A stretch of 64,000 nt of DNA from NCBI RefSeq assembly GCF_900112575.1, contig NZ_FOMH01000010.1:152164-216163 (forward strand), given 5' to 3'. A model generated the notes under the pieces. The model was not told where the DNA came from, searched no databases, and saw only the letters and a list, made by a program, of their open reading frames with translations. Below, piece after piece: positions 51,591 to 61,221 of this stretch. How positions within the stretch are numbered: position 1 is the first letter of the stretch; each line of letters begins with the position of its first letter. The position numbers were made by a program, and so were the translations under genes. The DNA is from Flavobacterium phragmitis. Lineage in GTDB: Bacteria; Bacteroidota; Bacteroidia; Flavobacteriales; Flavobacteriaceae.

Positions 51591-51736
51591 CTAGCCCAGA
51601 TTGCAGTGGAAAGACCGGAGTAAAAAAGGCATAAGTTTCTTGTTCTAAAAAAGCGACCAACGGAAGCTCTTTTTAGAACATTAGAAACTTTGACTTTTTT
51701 ATGAGGACTTGAAACGGAAAACTGGAAATAGCTCCT
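51591..51736 (+). repeat. large structured element upstream of the PLP enzyme gene
   Basis: Begins CTAGCCCAGATTGCAGTGGA and ends AACTGGAAATAGCTCC, with an inner hairpin of AAGTTTCTTGTTCTAAAAA (51633-51651) against TTTTTAGAACATTAGAAACTT (51670-51690). The outer ends resemble the TAGCCCCGAT...GCGGGA repeats at 14239 and 24697, with an enlarged centre. It sits 50 nt before the ATG at 51788 and could be transcribed as a leader. The rest of the Lrp-PLP gene gap shows no gene. Confidence 0.6.
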
Positions 51737-51787
51737 TATCAAGGACAATTTCAAAAATCAATTTCAATAACAAAAAACTAACTATAA

Positions 51788-53032
51788 ATGAAAAACTTCA
51801 ACCCAGCAGATAAAATTCAGGATTTGCAATACTTTGGAGAATTTGGCGGCGTGAACCCGTCGATTTCTGACTCTTCGACTTATACTTTTCTTTCGGCAAA
51901 AACCATGTTTGATACTTTTGAGGGCAATATGGAAGGCTGTTATTTATATTCGCGTCATTCATCTCCAAGTAATTTATATTTAGATCAGGCCTTGGCGGCG
52001 ATGGAAGGAACGGAAACAGCAAATGTTTCGGCTTCGGGAATGGGAGCGATTACGCCTACTCTATTACAATTGTGCGGTGCGGGTGACCATATCGTTTCGA
52101 GCCGAACGATTTATGGTGGCACTTATGCTTTCTTGAAAAACTTTACGCCGAGATTCGGAATTGAAACGAGCTTTGTGGACATTACTAAACTTGACGTTGT
52201 AGAAGCTGCAATTACATCTAAAACAAAAGTTTTGTATTGCGAAACAGTTAGTAATCCGTTATTAGAAGTTGCGGATATTGCTGGTTTAGCCAAAATTGCT
52301 AAAAAACATAATTTAAAACTGGTTGTCGATAATACGTTTTCGCCTTTATCGGTTTCTCCAGCAAAATTGGGCGCTGATATTGTAATTCACAGTTTGACGA
52401 AATACATTAACGGTAGCAGTGATACAGTTGGTGGCGTAACTTGTGCTTCGAAAGAATTTATCAACTCACTGAAAAATGTAAATTCGGGAGCAAGTATGCT
52501 TTTGGGGCCAACGATGGATAGTTTGCGTTCTGCAAGCGTGATGAAAAACCTTAGAACACTTCATATCCGAATTAAACAACACAGCCACAATGCGCATTTT
52601 CTGGCTGATATGTTTGAAAAAGATGGTTTAAAAACGGTCTATCCTGGATTGAAAAGTCACCCGAGTCATGAATTGTACAAAACGATGATTAATCCTGAAT
52701 ATGGTTTTGGCGGAATGCTTACTATTGATGTTGGAAGTTTGGAAAAAGCGAACGAACTAATGGAATTAATGCAGGAAAGAAATCTTGGTTATTTGGCCGT
52801 AAGTTTAGGTTTTTATAAAACGTTATTTAGCGCGCCGGGAACCTCAACTTCTAGTGAAATTCCGCTTGAAGAACAGAAAGAAATGGGATTAACCGATGGT
52901 TTGATTCGTTTTTCTATTGGTTTGGATAATGATATTCAGCGTACTTATGAAATGATGAAGGCTTGTATGATTGAACTTGGAGTTTTGAATTCTGCCGGGA
53001 TTCGCAAAGAACTTTTTAAAGAGATTCACTAA
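51788..53032 (+). CDS. Cys/Met-metabolism PLP enzyme (methionine gamma-lyase / cystathionine gamma-synthase-like)
   Basis: 414 residues, fold-type I. Features: YSRHSSPSNLYLDQALAAME, ASGMGAITPTL, VVDNTFSPLSVSP, and Schiff-base lysine K205 in HSLTKYINGSSDTVGG. The residue corresponding to the cysteine typical of true methionine gamma-lyases (GCTYAF-type) is glycine here (YGGTYAFL), as in cystathionine enzymes, so the reaction (methionine, homoserine ester or cystathionine) is uncertain. Divergent Lrp/AsnC gene suggests amino-acid-responsive control. Terminator downstream at 53186. Confidence 0.85.
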   Translation: MKNFNPADKIQDLQYFGEFGGVNPSISDSSTYTFLSAKTMFDTFEGNMEGCYLYSRHSSPSNLYLDQALAAMEGTETANVSASGMGAITPTLLQLCGAGDHIVSSRTIYGGTYAFLKNFTPRFGIETSFVDITKLDVVEAAITSKTKVLYCETVSNPLLEVADIAGLAKIAKKHNLKLVVDNTFSPLSVSPAKLGADIVIHSLTKYINGSSDTVGGVTCASKEFINSLKNVNSGASMLLGPTMDSLRSASVMKNLRTLHIRIKQHSHNAHFLADMFEKDGLKTVYPGLKSHPSHELYKTMINPEYGFGGMLTIDVGSLEKANELMELMQERNLGYLAVSLGFYKTLFSAPGTSTSSEIPLEEQKEMGLTDGLIRFSIGLDNDIQRTYEMMKACMIELGVLNSAGIRKELFKEIH

Positions 53033-53044
53033 AGTTTTTTTTCA

Positions 53045-53122
53045 CGCAGATTTAAAAAGATTTAGGCAGATTTATTTTAAAAACTAAATCTGCTAAAATC
53101 TGCGGAATCTGCGCGAGAAAAT
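53045..53122. repeat. CGCAGATTTAAA inverted repeat
   Basis: CGCAGATTTAAAAAGATTTAGGCAG faces CTGCTAAAATCTGCGGAATCTGCG in inverted orientation; related copies lie at about 5919-5986, 58066-58166 and 61256-61345. Confidence 0.6.
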
Positions 53123-53185
53123 TATTCAAAATAAAAACAAACATTCCTCTATAAATAAATTTGCACATTTTTATTAGATTGTTTG

Positions 53186-53221
53186 AATCCGCTTTAGACT
53201 TTCACTAAGCGGATTTTTTTT
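53186..53221 (+). terminator. terminator of the PLP enzyme gene
   Basis: AATCCGCTT and AAGCGGATT arms with a 12-nt loop, followed by seven T's. Confidence 0.75.
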
Positions 53222-53223
53222 GT

Positions 53224-53258
53224 AAAAGGCCGTTTTGAAGGTTTTCAAAACGGCTTTC
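53224..53258 (-). terminator. terminator of the DUF695 gene
   Basis: GCCGTTTTGAA pairs exactly with TTCAAAACGGC around GGTT; the minus strand continues with CTTTTAC. Confidence 0.75.
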
Positions 53259-53264
53259 TGTACT

Positions 53265-54359
53265 TCATCTCGGCTCGTAATGTCTAAAGGTTTGCCAGTA
53301 TTTGTCTTTGTAGATTTCGTAACTAATCTCAAATGAACCAGCATATTTTTTGATTAATTCATCTGCAGTTTTTGATGGTTTTCTAAAGTCTTTACAGGCG
53401 AAAAATATTTCTCTTTTGTTATTAGCAGTTTCTCTACCTAAATTCAAAAACCCCTCAAAATCAGGCAAAAACCTCATTATTTCCTCTTCTATTTCATCTA
53501 AGATTTTATACATTTTTTTATCCGGCAATTCTCCATTATTACAATCTTCAAATGGAATTGCAACAATAAAAACCCAAGGATGTGATGCTTTTTTATCCCA
53601 ACTCAAAAGTGTAGTATTCATTAAAGATAAAACTACTGCTCCCTCTTTAGTCTTTCCTTCATAATTTGAATAACCATCATTTTCTGTATTATGTCTTGTC
53701 CCTTCATATTTCTCAACAAATTCTTTTTCTCTCCAGATTAAATAATCTTTTAATTTTTCGATTGGAATCAATTCCTCAGAAATATCATTTGATCCCATTA
53801 CTTTCATATTATCTATTAGAGTAACTGAATGCAGTTCGCCTAAATAATTATCCAGAAAAATATAAACTCCATTAGTGACCGGCTGTTTTTTATCTTCTGT
53901 AAAGTGATCATAAACAATCGTCAAATCAATTTCGTCAGGATAATTTTTATGTATGTTGGGGTAAAACTTTAAATTGTCTTTACTAAAATTGAAACTTTCA
54001 TAAGTAATACTAACATCTTTAACATCTGATGCTGGTTTAAGTGCTGTAAATTTCCAACCTTTAATTTGAGGCGCTTCATTTACTAATTCTTCTATCGCAT
54101 AAATATTTCTAATCGCTCCATCTGGCGTTAGAATTAATTCAGCAGTTTGATCATCAAACATTCCTGTTAGGAAATAAATTCCTTCATGAAGTTCTTCTAG
54201 TTTTGGAGCTAGTTTATCAAAAAAATCTTTATGTATATTATCTCCTAGTTGAACTATTTTAAAAAAATCTTTTTCATGTTTTAAAAACCAGTTCCAAAAA
54301 TCATTATTGGATTGTATTGGAGCTTCTTTTTTGCCCAATATTTTATCAAGAAAACCCAT
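53265..54359 (-). CDS. DUF695 domain-containing protein
   Basis: 364-residue cytoplasmic protein without signal peptide or membrane helices. The N-terminal half starts FWNWFLKHEKDFFKIVQ and contains LTPDGAIRNIYAIEELV and IKGWKFTALKPA, as in DUF695-associated proteins. The C-terminal third carries the HPWVFIVAIPFEDCNNGELP and EIMRFLPDFEGFLNLGRETA blocks of DUF695. Acidic overall. Function unknown. Monocistronic between two terminators. Confidence 0.75.
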   Translation of the reverse strand: MGFLDKILGKKEAPIQSNNDFWNWFLKHEKDFFKIVQLGDNIHKDFFDKLAPKLEELHEGIYFLTGMFDDQTAELILTPDGAIRNIYAIEELVNEAPQIKGWKFTALKPASDVKDVSITYESFNFSKDNLKFYPNIHKNYPDEIDLTIVYDHFTEDKKQPVTNGVYIFLDNYLGELHSVTLIDNMKVMGSNDISEELIPIEKLKDYLIWREKEFVEKYEGTRHNTENDGYSNYEGKTKEGAVVLSLMNTTLLSWDKKASHPWVFIVAIPFEDCNNGELPDKKMYKILDEIEEEIMRFLPDFEGFLNLGRETANNKREIFFACKDFRKPSKTADELIKKYAGSFEISYEIYKDKYWQTFRHYEPR

Positions 54360-54454
54360 GTATTCTATATTAAATTTAACTTTTAATTGAAAACAAACTT
54401 AAGGAAAACTGCATTTAAAACATAAGAATATTTCTATAAAAAAACATAAAAAAC

Positions 54455-54490
54455 AAAAAGCCGTTCAGATGTACTCAGAACGGCTTTTAC
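54455..54490 (-). terminator. terminator of the APC permease gene
   Basis: AAAAGCCGTTC pairs with GAACGGCTTTT around AGATGTACTCA, with A and T runs on either side. Confidence 0.8.
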
Positions 54491-54506
54491 TATATTTCTT
54501 TTGGTT

Positions 54507-56441
54507 TTAACCTATGTTTTCAACATTCAGTTTACTATTTTTTCGGCTGTAGCCAAAATAAATCAGTAATCCAATTATTAACCAAACGGTGAAGTAAATC
54601 CAGTTCCACACACTTAATTCGGCCATCATATACAAACAGCAGATTAAGCCTAAAAGCGGAATTAAAGAAAGATTTTTTCTGAATGCCCAAACCGCTAATC
54701 CAACTAAAACGAATAAGAAAATCCACATTGGAATTTTGTGTTTGAACAAACTGAAACCTGATTCGTATTTTGCAACATCAGCAATTGGTAATCCTTTTAC
54801 CACTTCAGCATACTTTGCTTCATCGTCCTGATATTGCCCTAATAAATGTTCTAAATCTGAAGTTTCAGCTGTTTTATTGTTTGCTTCAATACTTTCTAGG
54901 TATTTGAAAACTTTCTCCGATTCAGATTTATCTAAAGAAGTTACAATCGAAGTTGCGTCATAAATCTGTGGTTCGTTATTGATAAATGCCATTGTTGCTT
55001 TGTTGTTGAAAGCAAAAGCATAATACAATCCTGCAATCATTAATACCGGCAAAATGAATTTTGAATTTACATAAGGCGTTTTGAATTTTCCTCTCGGAAT
55101 TTCAGGTTTGTTCTGTAATACCAAAACTCCTGCACAAACCAATACAAAGGCAAATAAAGTTCCGATACTGCATAAATCAGTTACCATTGTTAAGTTTAAG
55201 AATAATGCTGGAACTGCCACCACAAATCCTGTAACAATAGTTGCAAAAGAGGGTGTTTTGAATTTTGGGTGAACAGTAGAAAATTTCTTTGGCAATAAAC
55301 CATCACGGCTCATACTCATCCAGATACGAGGCTGTCCCATTTGGAAAACCAATAAAACACTCGCCATTGCTACTACTGCACTAACTGCAATAATTCCTGA
55401 CATCCATTTTAAGTCTAATTTATCAAAAACGAATGCCAAAGGATCTCCAACATTTAATTCGTGATATTTTACCATTCCAGTTAAAACTAAAGCAATAGCA
55501 ATATATAAAATAGTACAGATAATAATTGCCCACATCATACCGCGTGGTAAATCTCTCTGCGGATTTTTACATTCTTCTGCTGTTGTTGAAATCGCATCAA
55601 AACCAATATAAGCAAAGAAAACGGCAGAAACTCCTTTTAAAACTCCTCCTACTCCATTTGGCGCAAAAGGATTCCAGTTTGCTGTATCTACATAAAATAT
55701 TCCCACCGCAATCACTAGAAGAACTACACAAAGTTTAACCACAACCATTAAGTTACTGGCGTTACGAGATTCTTTCATTCCTCTGTAAACCAAAGCAGTA
55801 ATTAAAATAATGATAAACAACGCAGGCAAATCGGTCACAAAATGGAAAGATCCAATTGTTGGAGCGGTCGTCCAGGCTGTGTGTGCCTGTTGTAAAGCTG
55901 TACTTAAATTTTCGAAAGATTTTCCGCCTCGCATTAAAGCTTCGGCATCTTTAAATCCGTTTGAAGCGGTTAGATAATCCATTTGAATCCATTGCGGTAA
56001 ATGGATTCCGCCACTCTGGAGCAGTCCAGTAAAATAATCACTCCACGATATGGCGACGGTTATATTTCCGACGGCGTATTCCATAATTAAGGCCCAACCA
56101 ATAATCCAGGCAATTAATTCTCCAAAAGCTACATAAGAATAGGTGTAAGCACTTCCTGAAACGGGTACCATCGATGCAAATTCAGCATAAGCGAAAGCGG
56201 CAAAACTACATGCTAAAGCCGTAAATAAGAATAAGAAAATTACTGCTGGCCCACCATCTGCACTGGCTTTTCCAATTGTACTAAAAATTCCTGCTCCAAC
56301 AATAGCCGCTATCCCAAAAGCTGTTAAATCCCTTGTAGTCAAATGTTTTCCTAATGCATTATGACCGTCTGTTTCGTTCTGTGCAACCTGCTTCAGAATA
56401 TCCTGTACTGTTTTCTTTCGGAATAAACTTGAAAATGCCAT
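54507..56441 (-). CDS. APC-family amino acid permease (CAT-like)
   Basis: 644 residues, larger than the usual 450-500. The first helix carries LTAFGIAAIVGAGIFSTIG, the APC substrate-backbone binding loop, and later FFAYIGFDAISTTAEECKNP is the family signature. About 12-14 membrane helices are visible. Extra material: a loop near residues 150-200 and a hydrophilic insertion (about 505-580, LDKSESEKVFKYLESIEANN) before the last two helices. This layout is that of cationic amino acid transporter (CAT)-type bacterial permeases. Substrate unknown. Own terminator. Confidence 0.88.
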   Translation of the reverse strand: MAFSSLFRKKTVQDILKQVAQNETDGHNALGKHLTTRDLTAFGIAAIVGAGIFSTIGKASADGGPAVIFLFLFTALACSFAAFAYAEFASMVPVSGSAYTYSYVAFGELIAWIIGWALIMEYAVGNITVAISWSDYFTGLLQSGGIHLPQWIQMDYLTASNGFKDAEALMRGGKSFENLSTALQQAHTAWTTAPTIGSFHFVTDLPALFIIILITALVYRGMKESRNASNLMVVVKLCVVLLVIAVGIFYVDTANWNPFAPNGVGGVLKGVSAVFFAYIGFDAISTTAEECKNPQRDLPRGMMWAIIICTILYIAIALVLTGMVKYHELNVGDPLAFVFDKLDLKWMSGIIAVSAVVAMASVLLVFQMGQPRIWMSMSRDGLLPKKFSTVHPKFKTPSFATIVTGFVVAVPALFLNLTMVTDLCSIGTLFAFVLVCAGVLVLQNKPEIPRGKFKTPYVNSKFILPVLMIAGLYYAFAFNNKATMAFINNEPQIYDATSIVTSLDKSESEKVFKYLESIEANNKTAETSDLEHLLGQYQDDEAKYAEVVKGLPIADVAKYESGFSLFKHKIPMWIFLFVLVGLAVWAFRKNLSLIPLLGLICCLYMMAELSVWNWIYFTVWLIIGLLIYFGYSRKNSKLNVENIG

Positions 56442-56545
56442 ATATGTTTTGCTGTTATAAATTAATTTAATTCAGTCGTTTTTGTTTTATTTTGCAAATA
56501 ATGCAAATTTTATCGGTAAATCAAATTTATGAAACGTGATTTTTT

Positions 56546-56766
56546 TCTGCCACGAATTCAAGAATTATTTTTTCTGCCGCAATCTCGATAGCTATCGGCA
56601 CTAAGACGAAAAGTTTTTCGCCACGAATTCACGAATTTCCTTTAATTTATTACTCTCTGTGATTTCACAAATTAATACCGATTTTTTTAACCTATTTAAC
56701 CATAAATTCTGTGGCTAAAAAATTCTTTGCGAACTTTGCGTGATTCTTAGCGCCTTTGCGGTTAAA
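56546..56766. repeat. cluster of flavobacterial intergenic repeats
   Basis: Contains GCCACGAATTC repeats, the CGATAGCTATCG palindrome near 56590, and the GTGGCTAAAAAATTC / CTTTGCG / GCGGTTAAA boxes seen between other genes. It fills the gap between the permease and the Gfo/Idh gene. No ORF. Confidence 0.55.
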
Positions 56767-56838
56767 TTAATCACAAATGTAACATTTCTCAAAATGAGCT
56801 TACTAATCAAGTAGTATTTAATTTTAAAGAATCATTTT

Positions 56839-57996
56839 ATGGGAAAAATTTCAAGACGTTCTTTTGTAAATAAATTAGGAATGGGTGTTGGAGCTTCGGT
56901 TGTCATGACGACGCTTCCTTCTTTTTTGACTGAAACAGAAAAAACTCATGTGCCTTACACTGGAAAAAAATTAAATATTGCTTTATGCGGTTTAGGAAAC
57001 TATGCTTCTTTACTGGCTGAAGGACTTCAGGTTTCTGAATATTGTCAGCTTGCCGGAATTGTTACTGGAACTCCCGCTAAAGCTGAAACATGGAAGAAGA
57101 AATACAATATTCCCGAAAAAAACATTTACAATTACGAAAACTTCGACTCAATTGTCAAAAACAAAGACATTGACTTAGTCTATGTTGTAACTCCTAATGC
57201 ATTGCATAAAGAATTTACCGTTCGTGCGGCAAAAGCTGGAAAACACGTTATTGTCGAAAAACCTATGGCAATTACAACCGAAGATTGTGAAGAAATGATT
57301 AAAGTCTGCAATGATAATAATGTGCAATTAGCAATGGGATATCGTTTGCATTATGAACCAAATCATTTAGAAGTAAAACGTCTAGGACAAGAAAAAGTTT
57401 TAGGGCAGGTTCGTTATATTGAAACCGGTCTAGGTTATAGCACCTATGATATTCGTGACATTAATAAACCAGTCGATTTAAATGCCCGTAACGAATGGAG
57501 ACTGACTAAAAAATGGGCAGGCGGCGGTGCTTTAATCAATTTGGGCGTTTATTGCATACAGGTTTCCCGTTATGTTTTAGGCGAAGAACCAATTGCCATT
57601 ACAGCACAATTTGGACATATAAATAACAAAAACAGATTTGCACAAGTTGAGGAAAACATAACATGGCAAATGGAATTTCCAAGCGGTGCCGTAGCGAATT
57701 GCAGTAGTTCTTACGGTTTTGGCATCGATAGATTTTATGCCGCTGCCGATGAAGGTTTCTTCGAGATGAGTCCTGCTGTGAGCTATGGCCCTTTTATAGG
57801 GAAAAGATCGGATGGAAAACCTTTTAATTTTCCGATTATCAATCAGCAGCAAACCCAAATGGATGAAATTTGCAAAGTGATTTTAGCCAACCAAAAACTT
57901 CCAAATCATATTACAGGCGAAGAAGGAATTAAAGATGTAAGAATCATTAACGCCATTTATAAAGCTGCTGAAACTGGTAAAAAAATAAGTTTGTAA
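56839..57996 (+). CDS. secreted Gfo/Idh/MocA oxidoreductase (glucose-fructose oxidoreductase-like)
   Basis: 385 residues. The N-terminus KISRRSFVNKLGMGVGASVV resembles a twin-arginine (Tat) signal, so the enzyme would be exported folded with its cofactor. Rossmann segment KLNIALCGLGNYASLLAEGL, catalytic lysine motif VIVEKPMAITTEDCEEM, and the GGGALINLGVYCIQVSRYVL block. Related to periplasmic glucose-fructose oxidoreductases; the sugar is unknown. Monocistronic. Confidence 0.88.
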   Translation: MGKISRRSFVNKLGMGVGASVVMTTLPSFLTETEKTHVPYTGKKLNIALCGLGNYASLLAEGLQVSEYCQLAGIVTGTPAKAETWKKKYNIPEKNIYNYENFDSIVKNKDIDLVYVVTPNALHKEFTVRAAKAGKHVIVEKPMAITTEDCEEMIKVCNDNNVQLAMGYRLHYEPNHLEVKRLGQEKVLGQVRYIETGLGYSTYDIRDINKPVDLNARNEWRLTKKWAGGGALINLGVYCIQVSRYVLGEEPIAITAQFGHINNKNRFAQVEENITWQMEFPSGAVANCSSSYGFGIDRFYAAADEGFFEMSPAVSYGPFIGKRSDGKPFNFPIINQQQTQMDEICKVILANQKLPNHITGEEGIKDVRIINAIYKAAETGKKISL

Positions 57997-58009
57997 TAGT
58001 TTTTTTTTA

Positions 58010-58225
58010 CCACAGATTCACGAATTATTTTTTTTCTAATCTTTGTCTATAAATTTTCTCTCGCAGATTTAACAGATAATGCAGATTTTGATTGTGCTTA
58101 AAAGATTTGCACGGATTATAATTAAACTTAAAAAAAAATCTGCTCAATCTGCCAAATCTGCGAGAGAAAAAAACTTTGCGTTCCTTGCGTAATTCTTCGC
58201 TCCCGACAGCTATCGGGATTGCGGT
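58010..58225. repeat. cluster of CGCAGATTT / CCACAGATTC repeats
   Basis: Inverted CTCGCAGATTTAACAGATAATGC and GCTCAATCTGCCAAATCTGCGAGAG arms, then CTTTGCG boxes and the CCCGACAGCTATCGGG palindrome (58202-58217). Lies in the convergent gap between the Gfo/Idh and dehydrogenase genes; no gene. Confidence 0.6.
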
Positions 58226-58231
58226 TAAACC

Positions 58232-61135
58232 TTATTTCAAGCAACTTCTCAAAATACTAACCGGATGCTGTGCTTCACGTTTTGTTCCGTCATAAATTTG
58301 ATGGCGACAACTTGTTCCTGCAGCAGCTATTTTTACATTTTCTGCCGTGTTACGGACTTTTGGGAATAAAGTATCTTCTCCCATCTGCATACTTACCTGA
58401 TAATGTTCTTTTTCATAACCAAAAGAACCTGCCATTCCGCAGCAACCTGAATTGTATATTGTAACCGTATTGTTTTTAGGAAGATTCAGCATGGCAAAAG
58501 TCGCTTCAACAGAACTCAATGATTTCTGATGACAATGTCCGTGAATTTTAATTTCTTTAGTTTCTTCAGAAAATGAATCGGGTGTTATTTTCCCGTCTAT
58601 GATTTCTTTTTTAAAAAACTCTTCGATTGTGAAAGCATTTCGAGATAGTTTTTCGGCAGCTTCTTTATCATCAGCTAAGCGAAGATATTCATCTCTAAAA
58701 GTCAAAATTGCCGAAGGTTCGATTCCGACCAAAGGTGCATTGGCTAAAACCAAATCTTTAAAAACATTTACATTATGATTGGCAATTTTCTTAGCTTCTT
58801 CTAAAAAACCTTTTGACAGATACGTTCTACCACTTTCTTCATGATCGACAACCAAAACTTGATAACCTAATTTGGTTAATAGTTCGAAAGCATCGATTCC
58901 AATGTTTACATCATAATAGTTGGTAAATTCATCTACAAACAAATACAGTTTCCCATTTAGAAAATCTGTCGTTGTAGATTTATGATTTTTATACCAATTT
59001 CTAAAAGTCTTTTTTGCTAAAAGTGGCACTTGTCTTTCAGGTGCAATTCCCATTGTCTTTTTAACCAAAGACTGATTCGAAATAAAATTTGTGATTGATG
59101 GAAACAAACTTCCCATTTTATTCAGTTTCGCATTGTTAGCAAAAATTTTGCTTCTGGTCGAAAATCCGTTTGCTTTTTGGTATTGATATAAGAATTCTGC
59201 TTTTAGAGTGGCAACGTCAACATTACTTGGACATTCGCTCGCGCAGGCTTTACAGCTTACGCATAACTCAAAAACTTCGTATAATTCTTTCTGGTCAAAT
59301 TTATTTTCTTTTTCAGAATACGTCAAATATTCTCTTAAAGCGTTTGCTCTTGCACGAGTCGTTTCTTTTTCATTTCTGGTCGCACGATAACTCGGACACA
59401 TCGCTCCTCCTGCCGATGGCATTTTTCGGCAATCGCCGGAACCGTTGCATTTTTCGGCCGCACGTAAAATTCCTAAGCTGTCTGAGAAATCCTGAAACGT
59501 TTTGATATCAGGTTCTACCCTTCCTGAAATTACACGATGGTTTTCATCCATTTTCAAGGCATTGACAATCTTCCCGATATTTAAAACCGAATTTGGGTCG
59601 AATGCCAGTTTTAATCTTTTCAGCAATTCGTAGTTTTTATCCCCAATCATAAACGGAATAAACTCGCCACGCACGATTCCGTCTCCATGTTCACCACTTA
59701 ACGAACCTCTGTATTTTTTAACCAAATGTGCCACTTCCGTCGCAATGGTTCTGAATAATTTTAAATCTGATGTTTTCTTTAAATTCAAAACCGGACGCAA
59801 GTGCAATTCACCCGCACCGGCGTGTGCATAATAAATCGCTTCCTGTCCATGGCTCAACATCATGGCCGAAAACTCGGCAATATAAGCTGGTAAATCGCTT
59901 AATTCTACAGCCGTATCTTCAATAGAATCGGCTGCTTTGTCATCGCCCACAATACTTCCTAAAAGACCTAATCCGGCTTTTCTAAGTTCGTTGGCTTTAT
60001 CAATATCTGGCCCGTAAATTTTAACGCTGGCATAACCAAAATTATGTTTCTCTAAATCTGCAATTAAAGCGTCGGCTTGTTTTTCTGCATCTTCTAAATT
60101 GTCTGAAGCGACTTCAAAAAGCATAATTGCTTTTGGTTCTCCAACTAAAAAGAAACGGTTTTTAATGTGTTCACGGTTCGTTTTAGTACAATCCAAAATC
60201 GTATCGTCAATCATTTCGCAAGTGTACAAATGATGTTTCATTGCCACCACAACAGATTCCAATGATTCCTGAATGGTATGATAATGTGCCACCACCATAA
60301 TATTGTGTGCCGGTGGTAAATCGTCCACTTTTAAAGTGATTTCGGTTGTAAAGGCTAAAGTTCCTTCGCTTCCGCAAAGCAGTTTCCCTAGGTTGATTGT
60401 GGGTTCAGTTCCGCCAAATAATTCTGATTTTAAAAGAATATCAACAGCATAACCAGTATTTCTTCTGTGGATTTCTGGTTTCGGAAACTCCTTTATAATT
60501 TCTTCCTGATTTTCTTTTACTGAAAGTTCGTCGTAAACACTTTTGTAGATTTTATTTTCTAATGTATCTCCTTTCGTTTTCTCAATAAATTCAGCCGAAG
60601 TCAGTTCTCCAAAAGCCACTTCTGTTCCGTCACTTAAAATCGTTTTTACCTCAACAATTTTGTCACGTGTTACACCATAACGAATCGAAGTGGTTCCTGA
60701 TGAATTATTTCCAACCATTCCTCCAACCATCGCTCTATTTGATGTTGAAGTAATTGGAGCGAAGAATACATTATAAGGTTTTAGATATAAATTCAGTTCA
60801 TCACGAATTACACCCGGCTGAACAGTAACCGTTCTTTTTTCAGCATTATACCCTAGTATTTTGGTAAAATGTTTTGAAACATCTATCACAAGTCCGTCTC
60901 CAACTGCTTGTCCGGCTAAGGAAGTTCCTGCCGTTCTTGGTGTAACCGAAATATTATGTTTCGCTGCAAAACGAATTAACCTACTGATATCTGCTGTAGT
61001 TTTGGGCAGTGCCACAGCATTTGGCCTAATTCTGTACACCGAAGCATCGGTAGAATAAAGTGTTTTATGAAGATCATCATATAAAAGTGTGCCTTCTAAT
61101 GATTCGGATAACTGCTGTAACTCTTGGTTTGACAT
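58232..61135 (-). CDS. FAD-linked oxidase / 4Fe-4S fusion dehydrogenase (YdiJ, D-2-hydroxyacid dehydrogenase-like)
   Basis: 967 residues. FAD-binding PCMH domain (about 35-215: VTPRTAGTSLAGQAVGDGLV, GGMVGNNSSGTTSIRYG), FAD-oxidase C domain (about 240-540: HAGAGELHLRP, SGEHGDGIVRGEF), then Fe-S motifs CNGSGDCRKM with AMCPSYRATR and CVSCKACASECPSNVD (about 560-660). The end has CCG-type cysteine-rich motifs: HGHCHQKSL and NSGCCGMAGSFGYE. It combines GlcD- and GlcF-like parts as in YdiJ or D-lactate/2-hydroxyglutarate dehydrogenases. Electrons probably go to the quinone pool. Substrate not determinable. Confidence 0.93.
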   Translation of the reverse strand: MSNQELQQLSESLEGTLLYDDLHKTLYSTDASVYRIRPNAVALPKTTADISRLIRFAAKHNISVTPRTAGTSLAGQAVGDGLVIDVSKHFTKILGYNAEKRTVTVQPGVIRDELNLYLKPYNVFFAPITSTSNRAMVGGMVGNNSSGTTSIRYGVTRDKIVEVKTILSDGTEVAFGELTSAEFIEKTKGDTLENKIYKSVYDELSVKENQEEIIKEFPKPEIHRRNTGYAVDILLKSELFGGTEPTINLGKLLCGSEGTLAFTTEITLKVDDLPPAHNIMVVAHYHTIQESLESVVVAMKHHLYTCEMIDDTILDCTKTNREHIKNRFFLVGEPKAIMLFEVASDNLEDAEKQADALIADLEKHNFGYASVKIYGPDIDKANELRKAGLGLLGSIVGDDKAADSIEDTAVELSDLPAYIAEFSAMMLSHGQEAIYYAHAGAGELHLRPVLNLKKTSDLKLFRTIATEVAHLVKKYRGSLSGEHGDGIVRGEFIPFMIGDKNYELLKRLKLAFDPNSVLNIGKIVNALKMDENHRVISGRVEPDIKTFQDFSDSLGILRAAEKCNGSGDCRKMPSAGGAMCPSYRATRNEKETTRARANALREYLTYSEKENKFDQKELYEVFELCVSCKACASECPSNVDVATLKAEFLYQYQKANGFSTRSKIFANNAKLNKMGSLFPSITNFISNQSLVKKTMGIAPERQVPLLAKKTFRNWYKNHKSTTTDFLNGKLYLFVDEFTNYYDVNIGIDAFELLTKLGYQVLVVDHEESGRTYLSKGFLEEAKKIANHNVNVFKDLVLANAPLVGIEPSAILTFRDEYLRLADDKEAAEKLSRNAFTIEEFFKKEIIDGKITPDSFSEETKEIKIHGHCHQKSLSSVEATFAMLNLPKNNTVTIYNSGCCGMAGSFGYEKEHYQVSMQMGEDTLFPKVRNTAENVKIAAAGTSCRHQIYDGTKREAQHPVSILRSCLK

Positions 61136-61187
61136 TATATTCTAATTTGTTGTCTAAAACTGATTTTATTTTTTGTTGATGAGATTA

Positions 61188-61195
61188 CAAAATTA
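61188..61195 (-). promoter_or_regulatory. -7 element TAATTTTG of the dehydrogenase gene
   Basis: Exact TANNTTTG match on the minus strand, 53 nt before the ATG at 61135; no clear -33 partner. Confidence 0.4.
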
Positions 61196-61221
61196 CTGTA
61201 ATTTCAATAGTTATGTTTCTT

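Noticed and set aside
51591..51736. SAM-type riboswitch before the Cys/Met enzyme
   Set aside because: No recognisable SAM-I or SAM-II core could be traced, and the ends match the dispersed repeat family instead.
51536..51754. 72-codon minus-strand frame in the Lrp/PLP gene gap
   Set aside because: It lies wholly over the inverted-repeat element; the translation has no family resemblance.
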